The translations under genes were made by a program, and so were the position numbers. The notes below the pieces were generated by a model. That model worked only from the letters and a program-made list of their open reading frames with translations. It ran no database searches and was not told the DNA's origin. From contig CM060732.1 in assembly GCA_030704615.1 (NCBI GenBank), positions 67,437,053 through 67,501,052 of the forward strand: DNA of 64,000 nt. Reading direction: 5' to 3'. Below, piece by piece: positions 11,480-20,960 of this stretch. Position 1 is the stretch's first letter, and the number at the start of each line of letters is the position of its first letter. Origin of the DNA: Takakia lepidozioides. Lineage: Eukaryota; Streptophyta; Takakiopsida; Takakiales; Takakiaceae.

Positions 11480-13486
11480 ATGATGGATTTGAGTGTGACC
11501 ATCTTCAGCGCTCCCAAACCCTATACGGACGATCTACATGACCCGCAACGACAAGCCTTGCTTTCATGGCTGCGGCTGAGACCCCGCCCTCAAGTGGTGC
11601 TCATTGGAGATGACCCATCTTTGCACAAAATGGCAAATGAGCTCTCAGGTAGCGTTCAGGTAGAGAGCATGATCGACTATAATCTGAATGGTGTGCCCCT
11701 CTTCAACTCCATGATGGCTCGAGCCCAGGCAGTTGACACGAACGTCTCAGTAATGATAAATGGCGACATAGTTTTACTGCAAAATTTTATGTCGTCCTTG
11801 CACAAGACTGCTGCCACATTTGATGATTGGCTTCTCACAGCTATGCGCTGGGACACGAGTCAAGACTTTCCCTTCACCTTCGTGCATGGGAGAAGCCTGG
11901 ATATTGAAATACGTCATCGTACCACAGGCCGGTGCACAGAGTTGAGCGAGATTGAAGAATACGTGCGGTCAGCTGGTGTTCTACACACAGGTGGGGGTAT
12001 GGATTGGTGGGCCTGGAACACCAAGAAAAGTGCTACGCCTCTACATTCTACTCCAATGCCACCCTTCACCTTTGGTCGGGGCCGCTATGATAACTGGATG
12101 ATGTACCATATGATCGAGGAAGCACCCAGCACGCGGGCTGTGGTGGATGCAAGCGAAGCCATCTTAAGTATCCATGTGAAACACAGCTACTCTCATCTGC
12201 GAGAAGGTTCCAATTCCTCTCAATACGTTCAATATCGAAAATTCTGGACTAAAAACAAGCGGAAGCTTTGGGAGACGTATGCAAACATCTATTTGTCTCA
12301 AACAGTCGGCTCATTTGTCGGTGGTACGCTGCAGGGTTCAGTGTTGTACGCACCATGGAAACTCATGACATGCTTTGAGCCCGCGCATCAAAATTTATGC
12401 ATGGTCCGTCGGGTTCGACCTGGGAGTTGTTCATGTGAGTACACGCCTTCGGTCCAACGTAGCCAAGTTACGAGACATGACGATCATGGAGGAAGGAGAG
12501 AGGAGTGGGTCGAAGAGCCTTTTGAAATCGTCGCAACTCCCACTGTGGACTCACCACTAGGGTTGCCACATACTTTGGAGCAGTTGCTCCCAAAGGTTGC
12601 CGATGACAGTAAAACAGTGGTGCTTGTGGCTGCAACAGCTGACTACAAGGAGCTGTTGCTCAGCTTCATTTGTCGGGGTAAGGCACTGGGGGTCAAAAAT
12701 ATACTTGTCGCGGCCCTAGATGAGGAATTATATGCCTACGCCTTCACGCAAGGACTCCCTGTCTACTATGAAAGCAGTGCAGCTGCTCTGATCGAGTCGA
12801 GCCCTCCTCATTGTGCTTTCGGTTCCGACTGTTTCAAGTCCGTTACGAAGGTGAAGTCTCAGGCAGTGCTACGAGTCCTCAAGTTGGGATACAATGTTCT
12901 TTGGAGTGATGTCGACATCGAGTGGTTCCAAAATCCGCTCCCTCACATGATGGCTTTTGGGCAGAATACATTGCCAATTCAAAGCAATGAGCCCGATGCA
13001 ATGTTGCCAGCAAATGGACCCTTCCGAATCAACTCTGGCTTCTATTTGGCGCGATCCGAGATACCCACCATTTCTGCTTTTGAGGAAATTGTGAAGCACG
13101 CATTGGCATCCAACAGGTCTGAGCAGCCGAGCTTCTACACTGTCTTATGTGGAGACGAAGGAGAGACGACAGTAGGTGAAAAAGAATGCGTGTATGACAA
13201 TGGACTCCGCGTCATATTCCTAGATAGGAAGCTGTATCCCAATGGTGCAGTTTATGACATTTGGGGAGAGAACAATGTGAGGCAAGCTTGTGAGAGTCAG
13301 GGTTGCATTATTTTGCACAACAATTGGATCAAGAGCAGAGCGGCAAAATTGAGAAGACAAGTTGAGAATCGATTGTGGTATTACGACGTGGTAAACCGGA
13401 TGTGTATTCACCCGTGGCACCCTTTAGCTCTGCAAGATCGATTCCATTTCCAGACTCAAGTCATGAAGAGCTTGAAGCTTGTCTAA
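11480..13486 (+). CDS. Two-domain glycosyltransferase (GT-A-like domain plus GT77/Nucleotid_trans domain)
   Basis: 668 codons from the first in-frame ATG (11480); the frame stays open upstream to 11375, and an acceptor-like CTTACAG ends at 11390, so the true N-terminus may come from an upstream exon. Residues 1-230 match a family shared by plants and bacteria: TIFSAPKPY near the start, SWLRLRPRPQVVLIGDD, and INGDIVL with the acidic residue at 96, probably nucleotide-sugar or metal binding. Residues about 405-660 are a Nucleotid_trans (PF03407, GT77-type) domain: SQAVLRVLKLGYNVLWSDVD with the DxD at 477-479, WFQNPL, FRINSGFY, LHNNWI. GT77 enzymes transfer sugars such as arabinose, galactose or xylose to wall glycoproteins and polysaccharides in the Golgi. 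Acceptor and donor cannot be read from sequence. Both domains sit in one uninterrupted frame, so the fusion is real in the DNA. Confidence 0.85.
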   Translation: MMDLSVTIFSAPKPYTDDLHDPQRQALLSWLRLRPRPQVVLIGDDPSLHKMANELSGSVQVESMIDYNLNGVPLFNSMMARAQAVDTNVSVMINGDIVLLQNFMSSLHKTAATFDDWLLTAMRWDTSQDFPFTFVHGRSLDIEIRHRTTGRCTELSEIEEYVRSAGVLHTGGGMDWWAWNTKKSATPLHSTPMPPFTFGRGRYDNWMMYHMIEEAPSTRAVVDASEAILSIHVKHSYSHLREGSNSSQYVQYRKFWTKNKRKLWETYANIYLSQTVGSFVGGTLQGSVLYAPWKLMTCFEPAHQNLCMVRRVRPGSCSCEYTPSVQRSQVTRHDDHGGRREEWVEEPFEIVATPTVDSPLGLPHTLEQLLPKVADDSKTVVLVAATADYKELLLSFICRGKALGVKNILVAALDEELYAYAFTQGLPVYYESSAAALIESSPPHCAFGSDCFKSVTKVKSQAVLRVLKLGYNVLWSDVDIEWFQNPLPHMMAFGQNTLPIQSNEPDAMLPANGPFRINSGFYLARSEIPTISAFEEIVKHALASNRSEQPSFYTVLCGDEGETTVGEKECVYDNGLRVIFLDRKLYPNGAVYDIWGENNVRQACESQGCIILHNNWIKSRAAKLRRQVENRLWYYDVVNRMCIHPWHPLALQDRFHFQTQVMKSLKLV

Positions 13487-14224
13487 CGAATTTCATAGTA
13501 CCAGGCATGCGAACTAGACAACTTTGGAGTCACCTTCCATATACGACTACTCTTCTGAACCAGATTGCCTGTGTCTCTGAACTTGATCCCAGCTTGGCTG
13601 AATTCAACTTCCTCCTGTCTTACATGTTTGTGGCTTATACTGTAGATCGATTCAGTTGCACTGCTGCCATTTCACCATCGATTTCGCTTGTGTTGCATTA
13701 TCTTACAGAAGATGTTAAAGCAACAGCATTTTGTAATTCTACTATTCCAATGAGCTCTTGAATGCTGCAGCCTTTTCAGATATTCAACACCTTTCAGGCT
13801 GATGAAATCAGCTACTATGGAACCGATAGTAGTAACAGATTGGATGCTCGACAACCCAATCTCAAGCCTAGTCCGTAGTACTTTCAGCAACCCGAGTACA
13901 CATGGTATTAGTATGAGCCATGTTGGGCAGGTGCAGATCCAGCCCACCGCCGCCTCTTTACTCTTTCACCCAACATGCCATACCTTGAAGTCCTTTCTCT
14001 CCTTGATCAAGAGTTTTTTTCTGTTCAAACCTAACATGATTGATGAGAAGAATCTCTGCATTGCAGACGACTTGGAACCAGTTTTCCTGACCACTTGCAA
14101 TTGGTTTGACAAAATATGCATATGTAATGCAAAAGGCTTTTGAAACATTTTTATTTTCTATGGGAAACCATGTATCAATATATAAAGCGAGGTAGTTTCA
14201 GTGTTCTGTAGCGTTCGTTGAGAT
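13487..14224. other. 3' flank of the glycosyltransferase; no gene seen
   Basis: Frames 13375-13761 (plus) and 13672-13947 (minus) have no motif and overlap the gene end. An ATATAAA-like stretch near 14180 is the only A/T signal noticed. Probably 3' UTR and spacer. Confidence 0.4.
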
Positions 14225-14360
14225 CTCCCCCAATCGCGGGCCCAGCCCTGGTGCCCTAGGAAAGCCCTCGGTGAGGAGGGGTGCGCACCAGCTTGGTCTC
14301 TTAATTTTTGGACCTGTGATGTGGGAGACATGGAATTTCAAGTACATAACTGGTTTTGGT
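14225..14360. repeat. Dispersed repeat 'GGAAAGCCCTCGATGAG', copy 1
   Basis: GGGCCCAGCCCTGGTGC, GGAAAGCCCTCGGTGAGGAG, CAGCTTGGTCTC, TTTTGGACCTG and TGGAATTTCAAGTAC occur in the same order as at 17310-17460 and, more diverged, at 18930-19090 and 19135-19270. No coding content. Confidence 0.65.
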
Positions 14361-15111
14361 GTCTTATTATGTATTAGATAATGTCAATGTGGAGGAGCAT
14401 TATCGAGAATAATCCGAGCGGCGAGTCTGCTGCGAGGATTATTTGAGATTGCTTTGACGGATGGACATTATCTTACTTAATATGTCGGTATGGCTACTTG
14501 TCATCCAACGTTTCATCCAAATGGGTTTTCATCCGACGTATATGGAGACACCTACATATGGAGACAATTATCGCTAATAATATCATACCTGATTCAGGAG
14601 AAAAAAACAGCCATTCGACTATTAAGGTACTTTTTAAGGTTTTTCCTGGCTGGTCTTGCGTCATCTAGAGGCTACTAATATAAACCGTCAGATCGTCGCA
14701 TATATGTGTCATATCGATGGCCCATATCCAGTTGATCGTAGCCGTTTGTAGTACAGTTGACCAACGGTGGGGAGACACCAGTTACGCTCTGGATCGGGTG
14801 CGGTGGAGCCCCTTCCACCCTACCGGAACGCAGGCTCGCCCTAACGGGCTCGCCACGTTCCTAGGTGGAACGGCCGTTCCATAGTATGTAAACGTTGCTT
14901 GAATAAAATCCTTTGCATTCTCGGTTGGCCTATACCTAACGCCCTAGGAGCAGTTGAAGATGGAAAGTAACCGAATTTGGGTGGCGTTCCATCCCGTAAG
15001 GTCACTCCTACCACCATTCCCCCATTTTCGCGTCTTTCCAGCATCGTAAAGCCCTATGAGATTTTTTCCTATAGCTTTATGGTGGCGGGTTATAGAGCAG
15101 AATCGAGGGTA
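14361..15111. other. No gene seen
   Basis: Includes a short local repeat of CCGACGTATATGGAGACACC/CACCTACATATGGAGAC (about 14530-14565) and a minus-strand frame, 14841-15044, without motifs. Nothing else supported. Confidence 0.35.
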
Positions 15112-15454
15112 CCGTACTTACCTAGCTTATTAGGTACTTCCGCGCCTAATAATTAATAAAAATGGAATATTATTAGGCAGATTCGTTTTTATTATTTAGG
15201 CACCTCACCGAGGTAATTTCCAAACATTAGGCATGTATTACAGTCGGTTCTGGATAAAATGAACAATTGTTTTTTACCTCCCTTAAAACCTATTGTTGAG
15301 GTAATTTTCTTTTCAAAAAACATAAAAACATTTTTTCAAGCAATTAGGCACTTCTCAGGAATTTTTTCCAAGTTTTAGGCATATTTTCCAAAAATGTTCT
15401 AAATTTAATTAGGCACTTGATTTTGAATTTGCCTAATAAGCTAGGTCAGTACGG
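15112..15454. mobile_element. MITE, Tc1/mariner-like (TA duplication), copy A
   Basis: Terminal inverted repeats CCGTACTTACCTAGCTTATT (from 15112) and the complement of AATAAGCTAGGTCAGTACGG (to 15454) match at all but one or two positions. They are bordered by TA on both sides (15110-15111 and 15455-15456). The interior is AT-rich, non-coding and carries several TTAGGCA motifs, some in opposite orientation. A relative with the same plan lies at 31803-32200. Confidence 0.75.
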
Positions 15455-15621
15455 TATTAGGGCCTCACACCTGAGCTCTCTCCTGGGCGTGTGAGCTGCC
15501 CCTGAGCAGGAGCTTACACGTAAGAATTGAGAACCCTGCAACGAGGGCAAAAACGTGTAAGGCTCATACAGCCGCTCATCTAACCTTGGATCTACGGCAT
15601 ACGCAGGGTTCCATCGGACTT

Positions 15622-15713
15622 TACGCAGGGTGAGGCATTATCCTGCGGGGCTCCTCGTATTACACGGCCTCGGTATTGGAAGTCCCGCGGGATAATGCCT
15701 CATCCTATACGTA
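15622..15713. mobile_element. Hairpin element (a) of a three-element cluster
   Basis: Left arm TACGCAGGGTGAGGCATTAT pairs with right arm ATAATGCCTCATCCTATACG, with GC-rich continuation (CCTGCGGGG against CCCGCGG). About 92 bp, almost wholly palindromic. Ends resemble those of the hairpin at 15872-15980 (ACGTATAGGRTRAGGC). Confidence 0.7.
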
Positions 15714-15721
15714 AAGAACTA

Positions 15722-15862
15722 GCTCAAATTTCTTAGGGTATGTGGAGGGTACCTTACTTGGCGTAAGGTGCCATCCTCTCGACCTTACGCTTAAAGTTCC
15801 TCCTCAATCATGGCCGTAGATGAAAATTAATCCAATCCGTTTGTTCGTAAAGAAATTTGAGC
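15722..15862. mobile_element. Foldback element with GCTCAAATTTCTTA termini (short copy)
   Basis: Starts GCTCAAATTTCTTAGGG and ends AAAGAAATTTGAGC. It is the inverted counterpart of 8512-8806, sharing ATGTGGAGGGTACC, GTAAGGTGCCATCC and GGCCGTAGATG blocks. It lies 8 bp after hairpin (a) and 9 bp before hairpin (c). Confidence 0.7.
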
Positions 15863-15871
15863 ATATTCCTT

Positions 15872-15980
15872 TACGCCGGGGTAAGGCCCTCTAAGGGGGC
15901 CTTCCTGAAACTCGGGCCGGCCTCGTGGCGGGCCCCTTATTTCAGGAAGGCCCTTGTCCGCGGGCCTTACCCTATACGTT
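15872..15980. mobile_element. Hairpin element (c), full-length reference copy
   Basis: Outer arms TTACGCCGGGGTAAGGCCC and GGGCCTTACCCTATACGTTA pair with each other. Inner arms GGGGGCCTTCCTGAAACTCG and TTATTTCAGGAAGGCCC also pair, around a GGGCC..GGCCC loop stem. It is the intact form of the pieces found at 7998-8050 and 8406-8505. Confidence 0.7.
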
Positions 15981-16205
15981 AAAATCAGGTGTTGAGTATT
16001 CTGCCGCTTTTTAGACTAATTCTCAGGCCGAATCGACCACCCGGGGTGTACTGCCGATTCGGCATGCTGAATCGGCTAGTATTGCCGATTATGCACCCAG
16101 GGAGGCAGATTCCCAGGTATGTGTCATCAGCAATGAACCCACCCGCCATTCCCTTGCAGCTCACCCCGGTTTATATCCAAGGGGTTCTGAATATAGGCAA
16201 TCGAT

Positions 16206-16730
16206 ATGGGATATTTCAAGCCCAATGGTATTGCGTTTGGCGACCATACTGGGGAACTGGGTCATGAACAACCAGATGTGACAGGCATCTGGTGGGATCA
16301 TGGTGGATGGAGAATTAAAGAATTTGATGTAAATCAAATTCCCTGTGAAATTGAGAAGGAAAGATTGTCCAAACGATTCTTTCAGAGGTTCTTGGAATTG
16401 CCAGACGGTTGTAAAGAAAACATTCTTAAAAGAGTGCATGATGCTGACCCTGAATGGGGTTTGGAGAAAGGAGTGATAAAGATTTATTAGGTGGCCTGTA
16501 GAGGAAGAGCACGTTGGTTACCAACACTAGTTTATGTGATAGCATTGCTATCCATTAAGCGAGTAGAGTTTGAAGGCTGGGAGGAAAGAAATGTGAATGT
16601 TTATACTCATATGCATGAAGAGCTTGTACTGGTAAAGAATTGGATTCCAAAGGATATTTTGTGGATCAAACTCACACCAAGAACAGCAGGCAGCCTGCCA
16701 AACGTGGTCAAGAAGGGGTTGGCTTATTGA
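16206..16730 (+). other. Two adjacent unidentified reading frames
   Basis: Frames 16206-16490 and 16491-16730 touch end to end in the same phase register (TAG then GTG at 16488-16493). They have protein-like composition: WRIKEFDVN, ERLSKRFFQRFLELP, HDADPEWG, then KRVEFEGWEERNV and HEELVLVKNWIP. A single stop separates them, which would fit one decayed frame of a transposon or host gene. No domain recognised. They lie between MITEs and a LINE relic. Confidence 0.35.
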
Positions 16731-16803
16731 TTGTGAGATTATCAAACAAGGGTTTGCGGTATGAGCACAGCATGAATACTCCACAACCTGATTTTAAAGC
16801 CAG

Positions 16804-16863
16804 GGCCGGGTAGGGAGGCCTTGCCCACTGCCGCTTACAGGGCAGAATGGGCCCTACCCGGCC
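16804..16863. repeat. GC-rich palindrome
   Basis: GGCCGGGTAGGG pairs with CCCTACCCGGCC across a 36-bp loop that itself holds GGGCAGAATGGGCCC-type pairing. Small hairpin element, non-coding. Confidence 0.6.
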
Positions 16864-17019
16864 TGTTCTCTAGTACTTTCCAGCAGCTTTCCAAAATCAG
16901 ACAAACCAAAAGATGGGGAAGCAAAAAAGATGCCGCAGCGAGGGAAGAAGCCTAACTTAGAAGAAATTTGGGCGCCTAAAAGAAGGGACGCGTGGGGGAT
17001 TTTTTTTTCAAGGAACGTT

Positions 17020-17145
17020 TACGCAGAGTAGTAAGGGCAGTAGGCCGTCACACGTTTGCGCCACGGGTCACTCGGGCTCCCCACTCGTTCCCAGTGGCTT
17101 AAACGTGTGACAGCCCTTGCGTGAGGCTCTTACCCTACACTTTTG
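17020..17145. mobile_element. Hairpin element, GTCACACGTTT stem
   Basis: GTAAGGGCAGTAGGCCGTCACACGTTT is mirrored by AAACGTGTGACAGCCCTTGCG and the outer CTCTTACC. About 120 bp, non-coding, in the same style as the hairpins at 15.6-16.0 kb but with a different stem. Confidence 0.55.
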
Positions 17146-17309
17146 GTCGCTTGAAATTCGTGAAAAATAGCAAAGTGGGCTTTTGTAGAACAATGACGGG
17201 GGATCTCCCAAACTGCAAGATCTCTCAATACATAGGGGATTGCACTTGGACTCAAATGACACTGGACACTTGGGCCAACAGCACAGTCTGGCAACGTAGT
17301 TTGTTTCTT

Positions 17310-17460
17310 TTGTAGGGTTGAGATGCCCCAACCGGCGGGCCAGCCCTCGTGCTTGGTACCGGTGGAAATGAGGTACACTGGTTTGGTCTCATGATTTTGG
17401 ACTGTCTCCGGTGTGGGAGATATCGAATTTCAAGTACTTTTGGTCACTGGAAATTCGTGA
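17310..17460. repeat. Dispersed repeat 'GGAAAGCCCTCGATGAG', copy 2
   Basis: GGCGGGCCAGCCCTCGTGC, ACTGGTTTGGTCTCATG, TTTTGGACTGT, GGTGTGGGAGATATCGAATT and TCAAGTACTTTTGGTCACTG match the 14225-14360 copy in order. The segment after it (GGAAATTCGTGAGAAATAGC) also duplicates 17145-17180. Confidence 0.6.
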
Positions 17461-17489
17461 GAAATAGCAGAATGGGCTGGAACAATGAT

Positions 17490-18700
17490 TGGCCCTTCAT
17501 TAGCACCATCACCGTGCCCGAAATCTCATTGCCGCCATTGTCAACATGACCATTTCTAAAAACCATCCAGTCCACATATTCAAAGTCCGCACGCACACTG
17601 GCATTTATGGCAATGAGGAAGCACACCTACTTGCTCAACTTTGCGCCTCCAAACCCAAAGCGACCCCATACGACCCTATCCATATCGCCCATGCCCATAC
17701 CCACCCCTTTTGGTTTATACACCCGTTCCAGACCCCCCTGCACCTAGACCAATCCGTAATCTTCTGACCACTCTTACCCGGGAAGCAAATAAACAAGCTG
17801 CAGCTTCCATCAGCCACACTAAAGTACACAATAAAAAACAGACTCAATCCAATGTACTGCACTACAAACTCTCAAATCACTCTTGGCTAACCAAAGTTAC
17901 CACTGACGCACAAATCCGACAAGCACTCAAAATTCAGATACACCCAGTACATGACATCAGCGCAAAACATATCTTCTGGCCGCATCTATTCTCATCCCCT
18001 ACAGCCCATTATACTCAACTACTCACCAAACACGTGACACTTGGTCGCACCTCCTTAGTCAATGTACGCACCCAATTATACATGGCCTTTATATCACATG
18101 TCATAACCACGCAATCTGGTATCTCCATAAGCTCTTTCTAAACCGTGTTGAAACCCGATGGTTCTCACTTATTAACGCTGGCACCTACCAAGGTCGGCCT
18201 CTATATCACACTGGTCTACAATGGTACTACCATGCATATGCACCCGATCACCATGCTCCTGCCCCGCTAGGCCTTGCCCGGACATACTCCTTGTCCAGGG
18301 CCTACCCATTAACACCCTGCCACCCACCTCACCATCCCCACAACTCACTATATACTTCATTGAATTTACATTCTGCCATGATCGATACCCCAATGACTCG
18401 ATTATAGAAAAACGGCAAAAGTATGTCCCGCTTATCCTCGCAATCCGACGACATAGCTGAAAAACCGACCCATGAACCGTCATCACCGCCGGTACTCGAG
18501 ACGGTATTCATAACGCCAGTATCAACGACATACATGATAACTTCAAAATCCCCATCTTCCCTATCCACAAATGTTTCAAAGCAATCCACATCACGACGCT
18601 CCGTTCCCTCACAGCTATTATCACCAACAAACGCCAATTGGAATCCGGCACTCCAAACACACCCTAGATCCCCCAGGGTACGCAGGGGTACCACAGATCA
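17490..18700 (+). pseudogene. LINE relic: RNase H end and C-terminal region
   Basis: In the frame ending at 17767, HIFKVRTHTGIYGNEEAHLLA (17570-17630) is the final motif of the RNase H domain of plant non-LTR retrotransposons (V..H.G..GNE.AD..A), where the catalytic His region and the terminal acidic residue lie. The neighbouring frame 17641-18141 continues with protein-like sequence (WLTKVTTDAQIRQALK, WPHLFSSPTAHYTQLL), as expected of the tail of a LINE ORF2. The change of frame around 17640 and stops after 18141 show it is broken. No reverse transcriptase is left upstream: that part is replaced by dispersed repeats, so the insertion is 5'-truncated or overwritten. Confidence 0.6.
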
Positions 18701-18744
18701 CTCTATTTTCTACGGTCACCTGTGTGTCCCACATGATACATTTC

Positions 18745-18840
18745 TTTCTATAGGGCCCGCCCCCGAAAGGGGCAGTAGCCGCAAGGCGAAGTGGCTCTTA
18801 GTTACGCCCGCTTCGGCCGGAGTCTTCTCTCTCTTTGGCC
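18745..18840. repeat. Dispersed hairpin repeat, GAAGACTCCGG family (best copy, reverse)
   Basis: TAGGGCCCGCCCCCGAAAGG, GGCTCTTAGTTACGCCCGC and GGCCGGAGTCTTCTCTCTC. The reverse complement reads GAAGACTCCGG, a loop, then GTAACTAAGAGCC. The same head and tail, with a different but still paired stem, occur at 33137-33190 and 49238-49282. Confidence 0.6.
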
Positions 18841-18924
18841 CTTCATTTGTCCTTTGTGCACGTGGACGTAAATGTAAATTAGGCTTTTTTTAAATATTGT
18901 CATTCACAATATTGCTTGTAGTGT

Positions 18925-19320
18925 CATTGATCCTAAACCGTGGGGTCTCGCTACGATTTTAGTACCGTTGGAAAGCCCTTGATGAGTAGGGGTCCACCGC
19001 TTGGTTTCACAAAATTTGGACATACGGGTCGAGACTTATGGAAGTATAAACAATTATGATCGCTAAAACAAATTGAACTAAATTACAAAATCAAGTGTTG
19101 GAAGGACACTTGAGGTTGCAGTTGGGCTTAGATAGAGGCCATGATTTTGGTAACGTTGGAAAGCCTTCGATGAGTAGGGGAGCACCGACTTGGTTTCACA
19201 AAATTTAGACTTACCACCCAAGAATTATAGAAATATGAACAATTTTGGTCGTTGAAAATTCAACTAAATTCCAAAATTAAATGTTGGAATGACACCGGAG
19301 GTCGCACTTGGGCCTCTACA
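18925..19320. repeat. Two tandem diverged copies of the GGAAAGCCC dispersed repeat
   Basis: ACCGTTGGAAAGCCCTTGATG (18963) and ACGTTGGAAAGCCTTCGATG (19154) head two units of about 190-215 bp. Both run TGGTTTCACAAAATTT, ATGAACAATTTTGGTCGTTG-type, CAACTAAATT, GTTGGAA.GACAC and CACTTGGGC. Diverged from copies at 14.2 and 17.3 kb. Confidence 0.6.
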
Positions 19321-19564
19321 TGGGAGAAGCACTTGGATACATAGGAAATTGCACTTGGGCTTAGATGGTCCTTCACATAAGAGACGCACTTGGATAGATA
19401 GCAAATTGCTCTTGGTCTTAGATTTCAATTCTTCACACATGGGCCACCGGCTCAGGCTACCCTAGTACTTATTTATAAATTGGCAAAAAAAGCCTTACCT
19501 CACTATGAAGATGGAACTTTACTCAGGCCACCACTTCAAATTAAATTAAATTATTTACATCCAG

Positions 19565-20548
19565 GTTGGTATTATAATTGGAATACCTCTTATGAGTACT
19601 CTAATACCATGGACCGGCTGGTGTTTAACCCCTAATGGACGAGGCGACCCGTTTCGGGTTGCATCAGGGTCGCGTCAGAAATCATCCACGATGGCAAATC
19701 CTTGGATAACCTTGGATGAAAAACTTTCTGAACGAAAGTTGTGCGCCTTGATGTCATGCACCTGCCCGTCTTTACGGCACCCTAAAATAATAAAAGCCCT
19801 ACTGTCAGTAATTTTTTTAGTGTGGAGGGGTGCCCAAAATTGGTCGTCCCCTAGCTTTGACTTAGCGATGTGGCAGGCTGAAGGGGTGACAACAAGGCAA
19901 TGACAACAAAGCAAAAGTACAAATGGAAACAAATGCAAATCTCCGCCTAAATTTTTTGTTAGAATTCTGAATTTCTTTTTGGAGGTAGTAGTTCATCATT
20001 CAAGGAATACTTTCACCGCAGCAATTGTGATTCCAAGGAAAATTCGACCCGCAAGCCTGAATTGCATGTCATTTGAGCTTCATGGTATGTTTTGACCCCC
20101 CTGTTTTTCCATACAAAGCAACCTTATCAAGATTTTGGAATTCTGCTTTGAAATTTTGGGGCAACATGCTTTAGGTGCCACATAACTGGAATCTGGATGG
20201 GTCTTGTGAGGAAAAAATATTTTGTCGATCCAATTTCCTGGTCAAACCATTTTTCCACTCTAAATTTGGAGTGTACCCCAAATTTTGGGCTTTGCAAATT
20301 TCTTATAATCTTCCAAACGACGCGGTGGAATGAGCTGAAATTTTCACAAAAGCTGGATGAAGTAGGTAGCCTCCCATTCATACGGTTCATCCCTGTGGAT
20401 GTTAATTTCCCGTGTGATATACCCTCATCCGTGCGGGTATGTCCTGTTTTGGAGGGGGCCCACCAAAAACTGCCTCGTCCATTAGGGGTTAAAAGTAATA
20501 ATATTTCAATACCTGGACCCAGCTGGTATTTACAAAGGTAATACCAAC
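19565..20548. mobile_element. 984-bp TIR element without coding capacity
   Basis: Ends are GTTGGTATTA (19565) and its complement TAATACCAAC (to 20548). Inside them lies a second, longer inverted pair: TTTAACCCCTAATGGACGAGG at 19624-19644 and its exact complement at 20473-20493. The interior has no transposase. A non-autonomous DNA element is the simplest reading. The target duplication is not clear (AG at both borders at most). Confidence 0.65.
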
Positions 20549-20960
20549 AGTGGTCCACTCCAGACCTCCAGACCACCCTATGTAGGACTCCACATAGTAG
20601 GGATGTTATAGCTACCTAGACTCCTGATCATACTGAGAGACCAAAGCAAGTGACAAGATGATATCTATTTAAGAACTGGGCTAAAAGGCCCAGAGGTCAA
20701 AATTACTCTTTTCAGTATGGTATTCTATGCCGCACAGATCTATTTTGCACTCTTCCACTTACAAACTCATCATAATGAGTGGGACAGTAAAAAGACCCAA
20801 AAATCCCGAGACGGAACCCCCTTCGACCTACCCTGTCATCTCCAGACTCTTCCCCGCCAATGTAAGCTCTCTCTTTCTGGTCTTGAATACCTCCTCCAAC
20901 CTCAGATTACAGCCATAAGGCCATGGTAGGCTACATCTATCAGCACATCACACAGACATG

